Of a stretch of 44,796 nucleotides of DNA, positions 8,464 through 17,044 are shown piece after piece. Location of the stretch: positions 1 through 44,796 of the forward strand of contig JAAXHG010000183.1 of the NCBI GenBank assembly GCA_012270995.1, in the 5' to 3' direction. A model generated the notes under the pieces. The model had not been told where the DNA came from, did no database searches, and worked only from the letters and a program-made list of their open reading frames with translations. The translations under genes were made by a program, and so were the position numbers. Numbering within the stretch: position 1 is the first letter of the stretch; every line of letters begins with the position of its first letter. The DNA comes from Vicinamibacteraceae bacterium. Lineage in GTDB: Bacteria; Acidobacteriota; Thermoanaerobaculia; Multivoradales; Multivoraceae.

Positions 8464-9180
8464 ATGATCGCGTACTGCCTGGCCGATATCTTCAATCTCG
8501 AACTCTGGCCCCGCGGCCGGTCTCTTCGCTACCCGGACGTGAGCAACGGACTGCAAGAACTCGTCGGCGAGACGATCACCGCCGTACCCTCCGCACTGGA
8601 GGTGACCGTGCGCCTTTACAGCGGGTGGCACGGGGACACCCCCGAGTCGCGAGTCGATCTGCGTCCTATGGTTGAACGTGCAGTCGCTCAAATGCCCAAG
8701 CGGCTCGGAGCTCAACGTATCAGGCTCCAAATCGCCGACCATCCGGTCTGGAACCCGTCGATTCGGATGCTGCGTTCGGTCAGAAACACGCGCGTTACGC
8801 GCTTGAACGCTCGGCTGAATGCTTCCGGCAAGTGCGCCTCCCCCGCCTCTTGCAGCTTCTCCCTGCTTGCTTCGTGGGCGTCCGGCTCGTGTCCCGCGGG
8901 AGGGTGTCCGGTGCGCCTTCGGGACGTGGCCGCCCGCCACCGCCAGAAGATGGTGGACACCCTGCTGACCGCCGACGCCCTGGTCATTTCGCATCACGCT
9001 CTGGCTGACATCGTTGTTCTCGCGAGCGACGACCACGACATGATCCCGGCGTTGCTGGCCCTCGTTGAGTCCCCAATCGAGGTCGTGTACCTTGGTCGTT
9101 CCACCGGGAAGGTCTCGGCGCTCCCCGCCTACTACGCGGGAATCCTTGAGCTGGAGGGCGCGACGATCCGTCGCTGGTGA
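8464..9180 (+). CDS. NYN-domain-like nuclease (N-terminus possibly displaced by a frameshift)
   Basis: The C-terminal part reads RQKMVDTLLTADAL and then DIVVLASDDHDMIPAL, placing acidic residues D165, D189/D190 and D192 as in NYN/LabA-type metal-dependent RNases of the PIN-like fold. VTVRLYSGWHG (near residue 48) fits the second strand. A cysteine-rich insert (CX5C-X11-CX4C, about residues 123-150) may bind zinc. The first strand, normally hhhDxSN, is missing in this frame. In the frame beginning at ATG 8384, PLTITDTSNR appears immediately before a TGA at 8465, so the gene may truly start at 8384 with a one-base shift near 8460. It lies 15 bases before the NACHT gene. Family call moderately firm, activity inferred. 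Confidence 0.65.
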   Translation: MIAYCLADIFNLELWPRGRSLRYPDVSNGLQELVGETITAVPSALEVTVRLYSGWHGDTPESRVDLRPMVERAVAQMPKRLGAQRIRLQIADHPVWNPSIRMLRSVRNTRVTRLNARLNASGKCASPASCSFSLLASWASGSCPAGGCPVRLRDVAARHRQKMVDTLLTADALVISHHALADIVVLASDDHDMIPALLALVESPIEVVYLGRSTGKVSALPAYYAGILELEGATIRRW

Positions 9181-9195
9181 CCCGATAGGACGAGA

Positions 9196-11436
9196 ATGGA
9201 CCCACTGACCCAAGCCCAACTGGCAGAGATCAAGCGAGACATCACCGCTTTCGCGGACCCCGGGACCGAGGTGATGGTCGGTACGGAAACGCTGATGTGG
9301 GAAAAGGACGGGCGGGGGTGCGAGGCCGAGCTCCTTCAGGGCACGGAGCCGCAGGTCAGAATTGACGGCGCGACCATGCCGTACGGACGGTTTCTTGGGA
9401 GCCACCACATGGCGGATCTTCCCCGTCTCGCGGAGTTCATCGAGAAGACCATGCCGAGCCCGGAGTACCCCTACGTTCCCGCAACCGCTTCCGGCCCGGA
9501 GGACGAAACGGATCTCTCTCACGACCTTATTGCAACGTCAACGCTTGATCTGCGCCACGGATCCACCCGAATCGTCCTTGTCCAAGGCGAGGCAGGCTCG
9601 GGGAAGACCGTAACGCTACGACACATGACCCGCAAAAGGGCGGGCAACTATTCGGAGTCGGACGACCGACCCCTGTTCTTCTACATCGACGTGCAGGGCC
9701 GCGCGCTGTCACGGCTCGACGACGCGATGGCGCGCGACCTCCAGGATCTGCGCTCCCGGTTTTCCTACAACGCCGTCCCGTCACTGGTTAGGAATCGGCT
9801 GCTGATCCCGATCATCGACGGCTTCGACGAGCTGCTCGGCAGCGGAGGATATGACGAGGCGTTCTCGTCGTTGGCGGCTTTTGTATCCCAGCTGGACGGG
9901 CGCGGCGCACTCGTCGCATCGGCTCGCGCGACATTCTTCGACTACAACAATTTCAGGGAAAACGCCGAGCGATACTCGCAGGACGATCAGGTCAGCTACG
10001 AGATCTTTCCCGTTCGGATCAAGCCATGGAAGAAGCGGGACGCCGAGGAATTTGTACGAAGGAAGTCGGGCAGCAATGACGTAGTGAGCGCTTTCGCCAA
10101 GCTAAGGCGCGGAATGAACGAGGCCGACAAGACTCTCCTTTGCAAGCCGTTCTACGTGGCGCAGCTTACCACGATGCTGATGGATCCGGAAGCTGCGATG
10201 GACGACGGATCCGGCGAGCCCATACTGGGCAGGTTCATCAAGGCCTTTGTCCGTAGGGAGCGCTCCAAGCTCAGGACCAAGGAGGGCAGAGCTCTGCTGA
10301 GCGCCGAGCAGCATTACGGCCTCCTCGGACAGCTGGCCGAAGAGATGTGGTGGCTCGAGGAACGGCAACTGGATGTCGATACCGTCCAGACTGTAGCTGA
10401 CCTTTTTGCCGAAGACATCGGGGCTTCCACCGATGAAGCGAGGAGCATACGGGAAAGGGTTGTCACGCATGCCATGCTCGTGTCCGGCGGGAGTGCAACC
10501 GGCGGTGACAAGCACAGGCGCTTCGAGCATGACGTGTTCTTCAGCTACTTCCTGGCGAAGAGGCTCAGACAGCACATCGACCGGGACCGGCAAGAGCTCA
10601 GGAGGTTCCTGCGGCGATCGGTTTTGGACGAAGTGTCGGTCGAATGCACTGCGCGCCTGTACGGGCAGGACATCGGCTCCTGTTCCGAAGCGACGATCGC
10701 GATCTGCTCGGCCCTGACGACAGGGATGATCGATGCCGTTGCACGCGAGAACGGCGGACGCCTGGTCGCGCAGCTGATCAAGGATGGCCGGCTGCGTCCA
10801 GGCATTGCGATGCGGAATCTGTATTTCCACCACAGCGACTTCGGAGATGCCAGGCTGAAGCGGCCCGTCTTCAGACGGTGCCAGTTCATCCGCGTGGATT
10901 TCACCCAGGCCCGCCTTGAGTCGCCGGGCTTCGAAGACTGCGCGTTCCAGGTGCCGCTGGTGGACTTGGAGACGACCAGATTCGACGGAGCCGACCCGGT
11001 CCTGGCGACGGCGATCAAGGGGATCGCGGTCGCCGGGAACAGCGAAGCGCCACGGGAGTACTATGCGCCGTCCGAGATCAGGCGATGTCTGGAGAGAATG
11101 GGCGTCAAGATGCCAGCGGCGCATGACGAGCCCGGCTACACAGAGGAGCAGAAGCGCCTGATCGCGCAGATGGACCGGTTCGTGTACAAGATGGAGACGC
11201 GCTATCATGTCGCGACGGGGCGGTTCGACGACTTGCTGCCGGACAGCGCGGAATGGCGCGCGCTCAGAGCGCTGCTTCGCAAGCACCGGCTTGTGACAGA
11301 GAGTCAAAAGCCAAAGGGATCCGTGATCCGCCTGGCCTATCCGCCGGACATAATCAGAGGAGGGGAGGACCTCAGCGACGAGAGTCGCCCACGGCTGACT
11401 GCGTTCTGGCGGGAGCTCCTGGACGGCGGCGGGTAA
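9196..11436 (+). CDS. NACHT/STAND-like P-loop NTPase with pentapeptide-like repeats
   Basis: A 746-residue protein with Walker A GEAGSGKT (131-138) and Walker B LLIPIIDGFDEL (202-213), the acidic-rich DGFDE form typical of NACHT NTPases. An arginine sensor-like SARATFF (242-248) and a helical part with RFEHDVFFSYFLAKRL follow. Residues about 536-600 hold pentapeptide-like repeats (SDFGDARLKRPVFRRCQF, then VDFTQARL and FEDCAF). The last 110 residues form an unassigned domain, as do the first 125. STAND NTPases are sensors that oligomerise on ligand binding, and bacterial ones often act in antiphage defence. A ribosome site AGGA precedes ATG 9196, and it follows the NYN gene by 15 bases. No effector domain is obvious within it; the NYN protein could serve. 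Confidence 0.83.
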   Translation: MDPLTQAQLAEIKRDITAFADPGTEVMVGTETLMWEKDGRGCEAELLQGTEPQVRIDGATMPYGRFLGSHHMADLPRLAEFIEKTMPSPEYPYVPATASGPEDETDLSHDLIATSTLDLRHGSTRIVLVQGEAGSGKTVTLRHMTRKRAGNYSESDDRPLFFYIDVQGRALSRLDDAMARDLQDLRSRFSYNAVPSLVRNRLLIPIIDGFDELLGSGGYDEAFSSLAAFVSQLDGRGALVASARATFFDYNNFRENAERYSQDDQVSYEIFPVRIKPWKKRDAEEFVRRKSGSNDVVSAFAKLRRGMNEADKTLLCKPFYVAQLTTMLMDPEAAMDDGSGEPILGRFIKAFVRRERSKLRTKEGRALLSAEQHYGLLGQLAEEMWWLEERQLDVDTVQTVADLFAEDIGASTDEARSIRERVVTHAMLVSGGSATGGDKHRRFEHDVFFSYFLAKRLRQHIDRDRQELRRFLRRSVLDEVSVECTARLYGQDIGSCSEATIAICSALTTGMIDAVARENGGRLVAQLIKDGRLRPGIAMRNLYFHHSDFGDARLKRPVFRRCQFIRVDFTQARLESPGFEDCAFQVPLVDLETTRFDGADPVLATAIKGIAVAGNSEAPREYYAPSEIRRCLERMGVKMPAAHDEPGYTEEQKRLIAQMDRFVYKMETRYHVATGRFDDLLPDSAEWRALRALLRKHRLVTESQKPKGSVIRLAYPPDIIRGGEDLSDESRPRLTAFWRELLDGGG

Positions 11437-11455
11437 CCGGGAGACCAAGTGGGCT

Positions 11456-11480
11456 GTGGTGACGTGCGCGCCGTCACCAC
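11456..11480. terminator. Hairpin between convergent NACHT and LanC-like genes
   Basis: GTGGTGAC (11456-11463) and GTCACCAC (11473-11480) form a perfect 8-base-pair stem with a 9-base loop in the short convergent gap, overlapping the stop of the LanC-like gene. Position suggests a bidirectional terminator, but there is no T-tract on either side, so function is inferred. Confidence 0.35.
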
Positions 11481-12886
11481 GGATCGTCCGGCAGCACCAC
11501 CCGCGGCCCCTCGCCCCGCTCCTCCATTGCGTCCATGTGGAGGAAGTACTTGCCCACACCCGCCGCCCCCTGCATGTGCCCGGTCTGTGCGATGAGCAGG
11601 CCTGGCTGCACGCGGTGCTCGGCCTGGGTCCACATGCGGCCCGCGCCGGAGGGGGTGTCAACGCTCGACGCGCGGCCCAGCAGGTCGGCGTTGAGCCGAT
11701 CTACGAAGGCCCTGTACTCGGCGTTTCCTGTCGTGCGATGCAGCGTCAGGAAGTGCTCGGCGGCGCCCGCGGTGCCGCAGCACTGGCCGATGTTCTCCCA
11801 GAAACCGGGGGTGCGGGTTTCGGGGATGCCAGTGGCCATGACCCCGCGGGCGCCGCGGGCGACCCATGCGTGCCACTCGGCGTCGCCGGTGATCTCGCCG
11901 AGCTGGTGGAAGAGGCGGTTGGTTCCGACCGGTCCGTGGCACCAGGAGAGGTAGTAGAGGTCCTCGCCGCCGGGACGGGAGTGGAAGAGGCGATAGCCGG
12001 GGCCGGCGGCTGCCGCGGGATGGTCGAGGGTGGCCTGTGAGGTGAGGTAGCGAGCGCCGGCCAGCGCAGCGTCCAGGAAGTCGCGCTCCCCGGTCGCCCG
12101 GTGCAGGGTGGCGAGGAAGTATGCGATGCCGGCGGTGCCGTGCGAGAAGTTGGGCATCTCGCGCGCGTAGCCGGGCCACATGTCCCAGCGCAGGCCGTTC
12201 GAGGTCTCGCTGGCGCGACTGAGGAGCCTCCTGCCCGCCCCCTCGGCCGCTTCCAGCGCGCCCCGGTGACCGATTGTGCGGTCGAGGTGGAGGAGGGCGA
12301 GCCCGGTGCCGGCGGTGCCGCTGATGATGTCGTTGGATTCGACCGCGTCGGTGCCGGAGCCCTGCGGCCAGGGGACGGCTGCGCCGAGCGAGCGGGCCCG
12401 GTCGACGAGGAGCTGGGTGGCGAGTCCGGCGTGGGACCTGTGGCTGTCGAGACCGGTCGCGCGCCAGGTCTCGGTCAGGACGAAGGCGATGCCGGCGAGG
12501 CCGGTGTAGAGGCCGGCGTTGGGGACGTCCGCGAGGGTGGCGGCGAGGTGCGCGGCGCCTTCCACCGCGGCGTCGAGGTACCGCTGGTCTTCCGTGGCGT
12601 AGTGGAGCTCGAGGGCGAAGGGGAGGACGCCGGGCCCGTGTGTGTAGAGTGTGTATCCGGTGGATTCGGGGACCGTCGGGTCGGCGGGCCAGGTCGCACC
12701 CCAACCGGTGCTGATGCGGGACGCGTCGAGCCAGTTCCAGGCCTCGAGGGCGACCTGGAGGTGCGGGCGGTCGTTTTCGGCCAGCGCGCGCAGCAGGGCG
12801 GGGGACAGCGCGAGGGCTGCGGCGGCGCCCGCCGAGCCGGTGAGGAACGAGCGCCGTGTCAGGGCGCTTTCGCACGGTTGGCACAT
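11474..12886 (-). CDS. Tat-exported LanC-like (lanthionine synthetase C-like) protein
   Basis: A 470-residue protein with a twin-arginine signal (LTRRSFLTGSAGAAAALALS, residues 9-28) followed by a LanC-like alpha/alpha toroid. Glycine-rich repeats GLYTGLAGIAF, NDIISGTAGTGLALL and NFSHGTAGIAYF (H249 matching the LanC catalytic His), then WCHGPVG (C316) and GQCCGTAG (C369, C370). In NisC the zinc ligands are Cys, Cys, His; here the second pair is Cys-Cys, so the site may be three cysteines. ATG 12886 is chosen over an upstream ATG at 12916 because GGGAGG sits just before it and because it starts one base after the stop of the upstream amidohydrolase. No lanthipeptide precursor is seen, and export is odd for a maturation enzyme. 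Confidence 0.8.
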   Translation of the reverse strand: MCQPCESALTRRSFLTGSAGAAAALALSPALLRALAENDRPHLQVALEAWNWLDASRISTGWGATWPADPTVPESTGYTLYTHGPGVLPFALELHYATEDQRYLDAAVEGAAHLAATLADVPNAGLYTGLAGIAFVLTETWRATGLDSHRSHAGLATQLLVDRARSLGAAVPWPQGSGTDAVESNDIISGTAGTGLALLHLDRTIGHRGALEAAEGAGRRLLSRASETSNGLRWDMWPGYAREMPNFSHGTAGIAYFLATLHRATGERDFLDAALAGARYLTSQATLDHPAAAAGPGYRLFHSRPGGEDLYYLSWCHGPVGTNRLFHQLGEITGDAEWHAWVARGARGVMATGIPETRTPGFWENIGQCCGTAGAAEHFLTLHRTTGNAEYRAFVDRLNADLLGRASSVDTPSGAGRMWTQAEHRVQPGLLIAQTGHMQGAAGVGKYFLHMDAMEERGEGPRVVLPDDPW

Positions 12887-12887
12887 C

Positions 12888-15800
12888 TCAGTTTCCTCCC
12901 ACACCGGGCAGCTCACCCGGCTCGTCGTCCCACCACCACATCGGCCCGACCTCGCGGTCGCCCGGGTATTGCTCGGCGAGCGTCTCGGCGTTGAAGAGGC
13001 GCCCGTTCATCATCACCATCGCGATCCGGTTGGTGTTGCGGATGTCGTCGAGCGGGTTGGCGTCCAGGATGACCAGGTCGGCCAGCTTGCCGGTCTCGAT
13101 CGTGCCCAGGTCCTCGTCGAGCCCGATCGCCTCGGCGCCCAGGATCGTGGCCATGCGCAGCGCGTCGAGTTCGCCGATCCCGCCCGCGGCCATGGCCCAC
13201 AGCTCCCAGTGATACCCGAGCCCCTGGAGCTGCCCGTGGCTGCCGACGCCCGCGCGGCCCCCCGCCTCGACCAGGTCCTTCACGAAGACGGCGTGGTCGG
13301 CGAAGACGTGCTCTTCGTCGCGGAACCACTGGGCACGGCGGCGCGTCCCCGAGTCGATCACCGAGTGGGGGACGAAGCGGCGGAGCTTCTCGTCGTCGTG
13401 CGGGTTCTCCCGGCTGAAGAAGTAGTTCTCGGCCCAGGGGCCGCCGTAGGAGACGAGCAGGGTGGGGCTGTAGGCGCGCCGGGTGGCCACGAAAATCCGG
13501 ATATAGTCTTCGTAGACCGGGTATATCGGGATCGAATGCTCCAGCCCCGGATACCCGTCGATGGTCTCGTTCAGGTTCTGGCGGAGGTTCAGCGACCCCT
13601 CGGTCGTGGGCATCAGCCCCAGTTCGCGGGCGGCCATGATGATCCACTGGCGCTGCTGGCGATTCCCCGCCACGTACATCTTGATCGTCTTCGTGTCGAA
13701 GTAGTTCGCGTACTTGGACATGATGTCGCGCGCCTCGTCCTCGGAGTCGATCATGTGCTGCCAGAAGACGCCGGGGCCGGTCGAGTAGACGCGCGGGCCG
13801 ACCAGGTCGCCGGTGCGGACGAGGTCGGCGTAGCTGAGCACGTCGGTGGTGCCGGTCTGCGGGTCGCGCGTGGTGGTGACGCCGTACGCGAGGTTCGCGA
13901 GGTAGGGCCAGACGTCGGCGCGGTGCAGGTTGCGGGCGGGGCGCATGTGGGCGTGCGTGTCCACGAAGCCGGGCACGATGGTCTTGCCGGTGACGTCGAT
14001 GACGCGGGTGCCGGAGGGGACCTCGAGGGAGCCGGAAGGGCCGACCGCGGCGATGCGGTTGTCGCGCACCAGGATGTCGCCCCGCTCGATCGTCCCCGCG
14101 CCGGCCACGGTCACCACGCGCGCGCCGCTCAGCAGCGCGGTCCCGCTGGGAATGTCACGCTCGGCCTGGATGTCGATCCACACCTCGACGGGCGTGTAGC
14201 CATCGTCGTCCTCTTCGGGGTCGTCGCCCTCCTCTCCCTCCTCTTCTTCTTCGGCCTCGACGGCCTCCTCGGCTTCCTGCGCCTCCTCGAATGCCTCGGC
14301 CGCATCCAGGTTGTAGGTGAAGAACGCGCGGCCCAGCGACCAGTGCACGGCGCGCCCGCTTGCGGCCCACGCGGGGAACTCGCCGCCCATGTCCGTGAGG
14401 CGGCGGGCGGGCATGGCGGCGCGCGAGGGATTGCCGACGTTGATGAGCGGGGCCTCGCCACCCACCATCGGCACGGTGGCGGTGTAGATCTGCCCCTCGA
14501 TCAGCGCCATGACCTGGTCGCCCTGCGGGGCCATGCGCAGCACCGAGGGGGTGAGCGCGTTCTGGGAACCCGGTGGCGTGGCGCCCCGGATGCGCACGTG
14601 TTCGCGCTCGTCGGTGCCGTCCCAGCGGATCGAGACCAGCATGTCCTGGCGGCTCTGGAAATGGATGCGGTCGCCCGAGCCGGCCGTGAAGTGGGGCCCC
14701 CGGCGTCCGTCGACCGGCGCGATCAGCGTGGCGGCGCCCGGCCCGTCGCCGTCGGCCACCCAGACGATCTCGCCGGGCTGCGGGGCGCCCGACCCGAACC
14801 CGCCCGCCGACTCCTGGAAGTCACGCGCGTGGCTGCGCAGCGCCACGATGCGGTTGCCCGCCGGGGACCACGCCGGCGTGATGTAGACCGCGCCGCGCTC
14901 GGTCAGCCGTACCGGCGAATCGCCGCCGGCCGCGCGGACCTTGTGGAGGTGGCCGGCCTCGCCGTCCCAGGTGGCGTAGGCGATCCAGTCGCCGTCAGGG
15001 GACCAGGCGGGGTAGTGCTCGGGGTGCTCGTCGGCGGTGAGGCGCCCGGGTTCGGTTCCGTCGGCGTTGGCGACCCAGAGGCGGTCGAGCGCCGTGAACG
15101 CGATCCGTGAGCCGTCGGGCGAGGGCACGGCGTCGCGGATCTGCCGCACGGTGAAGGTGGGGGTGTCCTCGATCGGGTAGTCGAACTCGACAAGCGGCCC
15201 GAGTTCGAGGTCGTACTGGACGCGGAAGGGGATCTCCTCCGCGCCGCCGTCCACGGCGTCCAGCTTCCAGATCCTGCCGCCGTAGCTGGCCACGAGGTGG
15301 CGCGAGTCGGCAGTGAACGACATGCCGGGCAGCACGTCGAGGGTGCCGCGCGACTCCTGGTCGTCGTGCTGCACCGGGTATGCCAGCCAGCGCTCGGCGC
15401 CCGACTCGAGGTCGCGGATGATCAGCCCCGTGCGGGCGTCGTGCCGGGTGCCGTAGACGAGCCAGCGCCCGTCGGGCGACGGGGTGGGGCGGATGCCCGA
15501 GCCGTACCGCGACGTGCGCGTGTAGGTCTCGCCGGTCTCGCGGTCGTAGACGGCGAGCTGGTACTGCGGGAACTGTGCGTTGTAGGTCCAGTCGCCGGTC
15601 CGCCGCGCATGCCAGATGTAGCGGCCGGTCGGATCGAACGCGGCCCCGAGGGTCTTGAGGTTGTCGGGCTCGTCGATCAACTGGACGCCGGAGCCGCCGT
15701 CCACGTGGTGCAGCCACAGCTTCGGGGGGCCGCCGCCGCGAAAGCCGCCCTTCGACGACACGACGTACTCCCCGTCGGGCGCCCAGTCCGGCGACTCGGT

Positions 15801-16190
15801 GCGATTGGCCCCGCCGGTGGTGACCTGCGTGGTGTCGGACCCGTCCAGCGACATGATCCAGACGTTCTGCCCCCCGCTCCGGTCCGAAGTGAAGACGATC
15901 CGCGTCCCGTCGGGCGAAAACCGCGGCTGCGCGTCGAAGGCCATCCCCGACGTCAGCTGGGTCGCGTCCCCCCCGGTGATCGGCACCGTGAAGAGATCGC
16001 CGAGATGGTCGAAGACGATCGTGTGCCCGTCGGGACTCACGTCCAGCGAGATCCACGACCCGACGGTCATGTCGATCGCGAGGGTGCGGTCGGGTTGGAG
16101 GGGGAGGTGGGCGTCCCCGTCGCTGCCGGAGTCCTGGGCGAGGAGACCGGTGGGGACAAGAAGTGCGGCGGCGAGGAGAGGGGTCCGCAT
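12888..16190 (-). CDS. Secreted TolB-type beta-propeller / amidohydrolase fusion
   Basis: An 1100-residue protein with a signal peptide (MRTPLLAAALLVPTGLLAQ). The N-terminal two-thirds are WD40-like PD40 propeller repeats (ISLDVSPDGHTIVF, PRFSPDGTRIVFTSD, SPDWAPDGEYVV and others). The C-terminal third is a metal-dependent amidohydrolase (FVDTHAHMRPARN metal site; near the end GTIETGKLADLVILDANPLD). An acidic Glu/Asp linker of about 40 residues joins the parts. Such fusions are annotated as peptidase-like or amidohydrolase exoenzymes; substrate unknown. ATG 16190 is preferred to the longer frame (16385) because the signal peptide starts there with AGGAAGG upstream. The stop is one base from the LanC-like start, showing coupling. 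Confidence 0.9.
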   Translation of the reverse strand: MRTPLLAAALLVPTGLLAQDSGSDGDAHLPLQPDRTLAIDMTVGSWISLDVSPDGHTIVFDHLGDLFTVPITGGDATQLTSGMAFDAQPRFSPDGTRIVFTSDRSGGQNVWIMSLDGSDTTQVTTGGANRTESPDWAPDGEYVVSSKGGFRGGGPPKLWLHHVDGGSGVQLIDEPDNLKTLGAAFDPTGRYIWHARRTGDWTYNAQFPQYQLAVYDRETGETYTRTSRYGSGIRPTPSPDGRWLVYGTRHDARTGLIIRDLESGAERWLAYPVQHDDQESRGTLDVLPGMSFTADSRHLVASYGGRIWKLDAVDGGAEEIPFRVQYDLELGPLVEFDYPIEDTPTFTVRQIRDAVPSPDGSRIAFTALDRLWVANADGTEPGRLTADEHPEHYPAWSPDGDWIAYATWDGEAGHLHKVRAAGGDSPVRLTERGAVYITPAWSPAGNRIVALRSHARDFQESAGGFGSGAPQPGEIVWVADGDGPGAATLIAPVDGRRGPHFTAGSGDRIHFQSRQDMLVSIRWDGTDEREHVRIRGATPPGSQNALTPSVLRMAPQGDQVMALIEGQIYTATVPMVGGEAPLINVGNPSRAAMPARRLTDMGGEFPAWAASGRAVHWSLGRAFFTYNLDAAEAFEEAQEAEEAVEAEEEEEGEEGDDPEEDDDGYTPVEVWIDIQAERDIPSGTALLSGARVVTVAGAGTIERGDILVRDNRIAAVGPSGSLEVPSGTRVIDVTGKTIVPGFVDTHAHMRPARNLHRADVWPYLANLAYGVTTTRDPQTGTTDVLSYADLVRTGDLVGPRVYSTGPGVFWQHMIDSEDEARDIMSKYANYFDTKTIKMYVAGNRQQRQWIIMAARELGLMPTTEGSLNLRQNLNETIDGYPGLEHSIPIYPVYEDYIRIFVATRRAYSPTLLVSYGGPWAENYFFSRENPHDDEKLRRFVPHSVIDSGTRRRAQWFRDEEHVFADHAVFVKDLVEAGGRAGVGSHGQLQGLGYHWELWAMAAGGIGELDALRMATILGAEAIGLDEDLGTIETGKLADLVILDANPLDDIRNTNRIAMVMMNGRLFNAETLAEQYPGDREVGPMWWWDDEPGELPGVGGN

Positions 16191-16521
16191 GGTCGTGCTG
16201 CCTTCCTGATTTCGCGTGGCGTCGGTGACGACGCGGCACATCGCGGCACGTCCGCTCATGTCCGCGCTCCCGGGACAATATGTGCCGGTCGACCGCGTCG
16301 CGACCATGGTGCGTGGCTTAGCCGGCCACAGGATACTGGAGCTTGTCGCCGGCCGGTTCGGCCGGCAGCTTCTCCGAGATGCCAATGAACCCAGGGCCTA
16401 CGGGTCAGGCGGCCCGAAAGCTGATCGGGATCGGGGGCGGAGCAATGGCTGATTGGGACGACCTCCGGGGGGACGAGCGGCAGGGGTCCGGAATGCCTTC
16501 AGTGAAGATCCGCTCCATGAG
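16191..16521. other. Divergent intergenic region with GC hairpin
   Basis: This 331-base gap separates the divergent amidohydrolase and DUF2784 genes. It should hold both promoters, but I could not assign boxes with confidence. The one clear structure is a perfect 8-base-pair hairpin, GCCGGCCG (16348-16355) with a 3-base loop and CGGCCGGC (16359-16366). No gene was recognised in it. Confidence 0.5.
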
Positions 16522-16911
16522 ATGAGCAATCCGGCGCTCTACCCGCTCTTGGACGTCCTGTTCGTCGTGTTTCACGCGGCGCTGATCGGGTTCAACGTTC
16601 TCGGCTGGGCCTGGAGGCGAACCCGCAGGTTCCACCTTGTCACCATAGGCGCGACACTGCTGTCCTGGTTCGGGTTGGGTGTAGTGTACGGGTGGGGCTA
16701 CTGCCCGCTGACCGACTGGCACTGGCGGCTCAAGCTGATGCTGGGAGAGACCGATCTGCCGGCGTCGTGGATCAAGTACTACCTGGACCGGATCACAGGG
16801 TTCGACTGGAGTCCGGTGGTGGTCGACTACCTCGTGGTGGGGACGGCGGTGGCGGCGCTGGTGCTGTCGGTGTTGTACAACGTTCGGGACTGGAAGCGGC
16901 CTGAGCGGTAG
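16522..16911 (+). CDS. DUF2784 family membrane protein
   Basis: A 129-residue hydrophobic protein with about four membrane segments: LLDVLFVVFHAALIGFNVLG, HLVTIGATLLSWFGLGVVYG, a less hydrophobic middle, and VDYLVVGTAVAALVLSVLY. The motif WGYCPLTDWHWRLK between helices 2 and 3 is the signature I know from DUF2784 (CPLT-x-W/E...LR). Function of the family is unknown. ATG 16522 starts where the family pattern starts; the frame extends upstream to 16453 but that part is not hydrophobic or family-like. It stands alone, 133 bases before the carboxypeptidase on the same strand. Confidence 0.78.
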   Translation: MSNPALYPLLDVLFVVFHAALIGFNVLGWAWRRTRRFHLVTIGATLLSWFGLGVVYGWGYCPLTDWHWRLKLMLGETDLPASWIKYYLDRITGFDWSPVVVDYLVVGTAVAALVLSVLYNVRDWKRPER

Positions 16912-17044
16912 TCGGCCTGCCCAGGGACGCCGGGTGGCCAGGTCGTCGGCCATCTGGCGTCGTGCAGCCTGCCGACGACAACTTGTTCGTGCCGGAATCC
17001 GTGGCGAAACCGGTCCATTCCATACCAAGCCCGGGAGAATCCAG

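Noticed and set aside
10102..11661. 519-residue minus-strand frame across the NACHT gene
   Set aside because: No motif or signal peptide; overlaps a gene with clear Walker motifs and the convergent LanC-like gene.
12651..15110. 819-residue plus-strand frame inside the amidohydrolase
   Set aside because: Val/Asp/Arg-rich antisense shadow of the well-supported propeller/amidohydrolase.
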